Below, piece after piece: positions 6,789-10,077 of a DNA stretch of 10,077 nucleotides; positions within the stretch are counted from its first letter, which is position 1; each line of letters begins with the position of its first letter. A program made the position numbers and the translations under genes. The DNA comes from Spirochaetales bacterium (GTDB lineage Bacteria; Spirochaetota; Spirochaetia; Sphaerochaetales; Sphaerochaetaceae). The stretch spans positions 1-10,077 of the forward strand of contig JAGBRG010000115.1 of assembly GCA_017632495.1 (NCBI GenBank), in the 5' to 3' direction. Under the pieces are notes generated by a model. It saw nothing but the letters and a program-made list of their open reading frames with translations. It was not told the origin of the DNA and did no database searches.

Positions 6789-8210
6789 TCAATAGCCTGC
6801 GCCTATGCCCAGGACTATGAATGATAGTACCATAATAAAAGTGGCAATGAAGAGGGGGAGACCCCTCTTCATCCATTTGAAGTAGTCGACTTCAATCATG
6901 GAAAGCGAAATCAGCAGCACGGGCGAGGTGGGGAAGATAACATTGGTGTAACCGTCTCCCAGGGTGTAGAGCAGAACCAGCATCTGGCGGCTAAGACCTG
7001 TGTTGACCATCGCAAGAAGACCCATAACAAGAATTGCCTTTGCCGTGGATGATGAAATGAAGAACTCCAGAACAAGGACGATCAGATAGATTGAAAGAGC
7101 CACGGTAACCAGGCTGTGACCGTCTATCATCACGTTGATCTGATGGACTATGGTGGGCAGGATTCCGCCTTCTTCGAATACGAACTTAACCGATGCGGCA
7201 AAGGCAATGAAGGCAAGAGTAGGCAAGGCACCCAGAATTCCGCTCAGAAAACTTCTTAATACTTTCCTTGGCTTGCCGCAGGCGATGATGCCTGCGATGA
7301 TTCCGAAGATCAGGAAATAAGAAGCCAGAATCACAACGGCAAGGCCTCTTACCGAAGGAAGAAGAGATACCGCTATTATCAGAACCAGAGCCGTCAGAAG
7401 AAAGACGCAGTATGTTTTCCTGATGCGGCTCTCGTTTTCCATTTCCTCCTTTGTTCCGTCCGCCAGATTCGAGGCTGCTATCTCAAGATCATGTTCATAT
7501 GTCGGACTGCTTGACGGGTCTTTCCCGATTTTTCTGACATGCCGGAAAACAAAGAGCATCAGAACGCCGAACATTACGGCAAATATCAGAAGACGGAACC
7601 AGATATTTTCAATAGGATTCGCCCCGATGATCTGGGAAGCGAGAAGTACGGTGAACGGGTTGGTCACAGCCCCTGCGAAACCGAATCCGCATGCTATGGT
7701 GCAGCACAGAAAGCCTGAAAACGAATCAAGACCAACCGAAAGGCATAGCGATGTCACAATGGGAAGCATGGTAAGCATCTCTTCGAAAAGGCCCAGAAAC
7801 GAACCGAAGCAGTAGAAAAGAAGCGAAACCAGAACCAGAAGAAGAGTCCTGCGCTCTCTGAATCTGTGTGCAACCACATCAACGATGGATCTTATTCCGC
7901 CCGTGTCGTTCATCACCTGGAATGCGGCGGAGATGAAGAAAAGAAACAGCGACAAGGCAATCAGCGACGCCCCGTCTGATGAAAAGAAAACCAGAATCGG
8001 TGCAAAGAGTCCTTTGACCAGGGAGATTCCGCTCTGGTTGCTTCTGGGTATGTATTCAAGATAGTTCACACTTCCGTCCGGAAGAAGTCCGAAGTCTCCC
8101 TTGGGCACTATGAAGGTCATTATGATGGAGAAAAGAAGAAGCCCTACAAGAAGTATGCTGACATTTATGAATGTCTTTTTTGATATGTTGATCAGGGTTT
8201 TCCCTTTCAT
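6789..8210 (-). CDS. YfcC/DcuC-family membrane carrier (substrate unknown)
   Basis: 473 aa integral inner-membrane protein with about 11-13 hydrophobic segments. The first is at roughly 15-35, ending in TFIVPKGDFG, a typical YfcC N-terminal motif. Two copies of a carrier-fold half are visible: FLGLFEEMLTMLPIV (138-152) and FGFAGAVTNPFTVLL (176-190) in the first, and EFFISSSTAKAILVMGLLA (382-400) with GDGYTNVIFPTSPVLL (418-433) in the second. This pattern suits ion-transporter-superfamily carriers with re-entrant hairpins. A charged hydrophilic loop at about 225-268 joins the halves. Relatives are annotated as C4-dicarboxylate, arginine/ornithine or short-peptide carriers, so I leave the substrate open. 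The ATG overlaps the upstream gene's TGA as ATGA (8207-8210), with AAAGGAG 9 nt upstream of the start, so it is translationally coupled to the acyltransferase fusion. Near its 3' end the coding sequence contains a strong palindrome (6847-6872). Confidence 0.87.
   Translation of the reverse strand: MKGKTLINISKKTFINVSILLVGLLLFSIIMTFIVPKGDFGLLPDGSVNYLEYIPRSNQSGISLVKGLFAPILVFFSSDGASLIALSLFLFFISAAFQVMNDTGGIRSIVDVVAHRFRERRTLLLVLVSLLFYCFGSFLGLFEEMLTMLPIVTSLCLSVGLDSFSGFLCCTIACGFGFAGAVTNPFTVLLASQIIGANPIENIWFRLLIFAVMFGVLMLFVFRHVRKIGKDPSSSPTYEHDLEIAASNLADGTKEEMENESRIRKTYCVFLLTALVLIIAVSLLPSVRGLAVVILASYFLIFGIIAGIIACGKPRKVLRSFLSGILGALPTLAFIAFAASVKFVFEEGGILPTIVHQINVMIDGHSLVTVALSIYLIVLVLEFFISSSTAKAILVMGLLAMVNTGLSRQMLVLLYTLGDGYTNVIFPTSPVLLISLSMIEVDYFKWMKRGLPLFIATFIMVLSFIVLGIGAGY
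6847..6872 (+). other. Perfect 11-bp hairpin with GAGA loop inside the carrier gene's 3' end
   Basis: ATGAAGAGGGG (6847-6857), loop GAGA, CCCCTCTTCAT (6862-6872). As + strand RNA it is a GC-containing stem capped by a GNRA-type tetraloop, about 65 nt past the nagB stop, where the 3' end of the amino-sugar operon transcript would be expected. No T-tract follows (CCATTTGAAG), so it is not a standard intrinsic terminator; it could pause polymerase or protect a 3' end. On the - strand it encodes MKRGLPLFI of the carrier. Confidence 0.5.
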
Positions 8211-10063
8211 TTTGTCTTTCTCCTTTCAGCGAACATGTCCACAAGAAGTGCCCAGCGCGCCGTCTGCTGGGGATTCTCCACAGGGTAGAAATAATAGAGA
8301 TCGCCGTTGTGGTAGACCTCGAACTCCGTTCCGCAAGAGAATGCCAGAGCCGGCATGTTCTCCATTCTGACCAGGAATTCGGTGGTGTCGGATTTATAGC
8401 TCAGCCCCAGGGGATTGAGTGTGCACTCTCCGCGTTCCTTCCTTATGACCTTGCCGTTTTCCGCAAACACCTTGGTCCGTACCTTCGCGTGCAGATCCAG
8501 GTTGTCCAGATCCGCGGCCTCAAGTGCCTTGATTTTGTCATAGTATCCGGAAATGGTTGAGGGCTCTGTGGTGAAATGATAGTTTTCGTCGATGGAATGT
8601 TTTGATCCGCATGAAGTGCAGACCAGGTCGTTTCCGATGCCCTTTGTTGTGTAAAGGCTCCCGCAGTCGATACAGCGGTAGAGGATGTTTTCAAGTCCCT
8701 TTGCCTTGTCTTTCTGAGGGAAAAGGCGGTTCGGATTCTCCGAGGCGTCGTTGAAGAGCGTGTTTTCTATGATCTTTTCAAGCTCCTCGGCGCTCATGTT
8801 CTGCATCTCGTCCTTCTTGATGACACGCTGAACCTTGACCTTGATGTCGGACATAAAGCGCTTTTTGCGCCACTTGGGATTTGCAAGATAAGCCCCGGTG
8901 ATTTTGACAAGAACAAGGTCTACGCCGAGTTTCTTGTAAAGTGCCGCACCCGGCAGAAAGGTGTTCGACCTTCCGTCCGGAGAAAGCCTTCCTTCAGGAA
9001 ACAGCACCACGGGGTAGCCTCTCTTGATGTTTCTCATAATGGAAAGAGGGGTTTTCATCTCCGTTACGAAAAGCTTCTTGGGGATTATGGAGCATCCCAG
9101 CGGAACATGTCTGGCTATGGGGCGGGTGCAGTAATACTCGTTCACGATGAACGAAGGATTCTTGGGATGGTTGAGCTTGTACAGATACAGAAAGTCAAAG
9201 AAGGACTCGTGGTTTGAAAGCATGATGTACGGTGACGAGGCCCTATCAAGAAGGGCGTCGTCGATTTCCACCTTCTGTTTCTTGCCGTGAATCATATTGA
9301 AGACTGAAATCACCGCCCCGTATGCAGGGGATTCGATCTCCTTTGAATCGCCGCTTAAGAAGAACCGCTTGATGAAGATGGCGATTATGAAAAAAAGCAG
9401 GGCTGCCAGAAGTACGATGATCAGCATCAGCACCCAAAGCGGCAGGGCTTGTCCTACAAAGGCCCTTCCTGCTGCTCCCATCAGGTTTGACACCACAATG
9501 GATGGAACAACTCCCGTTGCGACTGTGAATATGTATTTTCTGTAGGGCAGCTTTGTGCTGCTTCCGTAGTAGCAGATGGCTCCGAACGGAATAAGCGGCA
9601 TGAAGAAAAGCAGATAAAGCAGGACCATCGTATTTTTATTCCGTGCGCCCTCGGAGATTCTGTCTATAATCTTCTTGCGCCTCTGATAGGCCTCGGACTG
9701 GATGTTGAAGACTCTTACAAGAATGAAGATGATGGTGGCGCCAAGACACACTCCTATGTCACATAAGGCAAGCGCGATGGGGAAGGGATAGCTCAGGCCG
9801 CTTGAGATCTGGATGAACTCGGCAGGGATGAAGATTACGACCATCTGTAGGGCTTCGACCAGGGAGACAGCGGCAAAGCCGAGGACCCCTTTTCCCCTTA
9901 AAAGTGCCGTGGCACCGTCAATGTCGTTCTGCGACTGCAATTTGATGAAAGGAATCAGAATATCCTTCAGAAAGAAGGAAAAAAGACAGATGACGGAGAT
10001 GAGAATGATGGCGATGGGAAGTTTTCCTATGCTTTTGCCTTCGTTTTTCTTTCTGTCGTCCAT
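8207..10063 (-). CDS. Fusion protein: VTT/DedA-like membrane domain + PlsC acyltransferase + zinc ribbon
   Basis: 618 aa inner-membrane protein. Residues 15-35 form a first membrane helix. About 58-235 form a VTT/DedA-like (SNARE-associated Golgi) domain with FIPAEFIQISSGL (78-90) and FFMPLIPFGAICYYG (153-167), a family linked to lipid scrambling. About 245-440 is a 1-acyl-sn-glycerol-3-phosphate acyltransferase domain: NHESFFD gives the catalytic HX4D (His285, Asp290) and FPEGRLS (355-361) is the substrate-phosphate motif. It should acylate lysophosphatidic acid to phosphatidic acid. Cys464/467 and Cys482/485 form a CXXC-X14-CXXC zinc ribbon. Residues 525-618 are beta-rich with a terminal helix (TARWALLVDMFAER), possibly PH/GRAM-like; I do not recognise it firmly. 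The ATG at 10061-10063 has AAAGGAG 5 nt upstream. It overlaps the carrier gene by 4 bp and leads that operon unless further genes lie beyond the window. Confidence 0.88.
   Translation of the reverse strand: MDDRKKNEGKSIGKLPIAIILISVICLFSFFLKDILIPFIKLQSQNDIDGATALLRGKGVLGFAAVSLVEALQMVVIFIPAEFIQISSGLSYPFPIALALCDIGVCLGATIIFILVRVFNIQSEAYQRRKKIIDRISEGARNKNTMVLLYLLFFMPLIPFGAICYYGSSTKLPYRKYIFTVATGVVPSIVVSNLMGAAGRAFVGQALPLWVLMLIIVLLAALLFFIIAIFIKRFFLSGDSKEIESPAYGAVISVFNMIHGKKQKVEIDDALLDRASSPYIMLSNHESFFDFLYLYKLNHPKNPSFIVNEYYCTRPIARHVPLGCSIIPKKLFVTEMKTPLSIMRNIKRGYPVVLFPEGRLSPDGRSNTFLPGAALYKKLGVDLVLVKITGAYLANPKWRKKRFMSDIKVKVQRVIKKDEMQNMSAEELEKIIENTLFNDASENPNRLFPQKDKAKGLENILYRCIDCGSLYTTKGIGNDLVCTSCGSKHSIDENYHFTTEPSTISGYYDKIKALEAADLDNLDLHAKVRTKVFAENGKVIRKERGECTLNPLGLSYKSDTTEFLVRMENMPALAFSCGTEFEVYHNGDLYYFYPVENPQQTARWALLVDMFAERRKTK
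8220..8226 (-). promoter_or_regulatory. Shine-Dalgarno of the carrier gene, inside the fusion gene
   Basis: AAAGGAG on the - strand, 9 nt before the carrier ATG, embedded in the last codons of the acyltransferase fusion. It supports the ATGA-overlap start at 8210 over later in-frame starts. Confidence 0.7.
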
Positions 10064-10068
10064 CAGGA

Positions 10069-10075
10069 CTCCTTT
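10069..10075 (-). promoter_or_regulatory. Shine-Dalgarno of the VTT-PlsC fusion gene
   Basis: AAAGGAG on the - strand, 5 nt before the ATG at 10061-10063. Its near-ideal match and spacing fix the start, and the window ends just beyond, so the promoter is not visible. Confidence 0.75.
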
Positions 10076-10077
10076 AC

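Noticed and set aside
7277..7296. Inverted repeat CGCAGGC/GCCTGCG
   Set aside because: It is short with a 6-nt loop, sits mid-gene, and arises from the repeated IIAG/IIAC codons of a membrane segment.
1..10077. Mobile elements, CRISPR array, tRNA or rRNA genes
   Set aside because: No transposase-like frame, terminal repeat pair, regularly spaced 25-40 bp repeats or cloverleaf-like sequence was seen.

Overview
The window reads as bacterial chromosome with dense, intact metabolic and housekeeping genes; no phage, transposon, CRISPR or RNA gene is visible. Base composition is roughly balanced. Strong purine-rich Shine-Dalgarno sequences, a GlmS with a clostridial-looking insertion and a YfcC-type carrier suggest a free-living or gut-type anaerobe, most plausibly Bacillota (Clostridia-like) or Spirochaetota. 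The sequence alone does not decide between them.

Layout. (1) 1-853, + strand: the 3' part of a DusB-like tRNA-dihydrouridine synthase, cut by the window edge. (2) 850-1932, - strand: a protein with the AAA_14/DUF4143 architecture whose Walker A, Walker B and sensor positions all look eroded. Its stop overlaps the dus stop by a few bases. (3) 1933-2060: the only sizeable intergenic gap, about 130 bp, AT-rich and divergent. It holds a small inverted repeat, three TAAAGT elements spaced exactly 23 bp apart, and a good sigma-70-type promoter facing right. (4) 2061-6782, + strand: a tight four-gene amino-sugar operon of a left-handed beta-helix acetyltransferase, glmM, glmS and nagB. (5) 6789-10063, - strand: a two-gene operon read leftward, with a three-part membrane protein (VTT/DedA-like domain, PlsC acyltransferase, zinc ribbon plus C-terminal beta-rich tail) overlapping a YfcC/DcuC-family carrier by ATGA.

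How the genes fit together. GlmS makes glucosamine-6-P from fructose-6-P and glutamine, GlmM converts it to glucosamine-1-P, and the beta-helix protein probably acetylates that to GlcNAc-1-P. Only the uridylyltransferase needed to reach UDP-GlcNAc is missing here. NagB catalyses the catabolic step back from GlcN-6-P to fructose-6-P, so the operon carries both directions of the same node. The usual NagB allosteric residues are partly replaced, and no glmS ribozyme precedes glmS, so control of this node must differ from the E. coli and Bacillus models. The leftward operon pairs phospholipid synthesis or lipid movement with a carrier of unknown substrate.

The points most worth a second look are the VTT-PlsC-zinc-ribbon fusion, the apparently dead ATPase, the 23-bp-phased repeats in the divergent gap, and an 11-bp perfect hairpin with a GNRA loop inside the 3' end of the carrier gene, just downstream of nagB.
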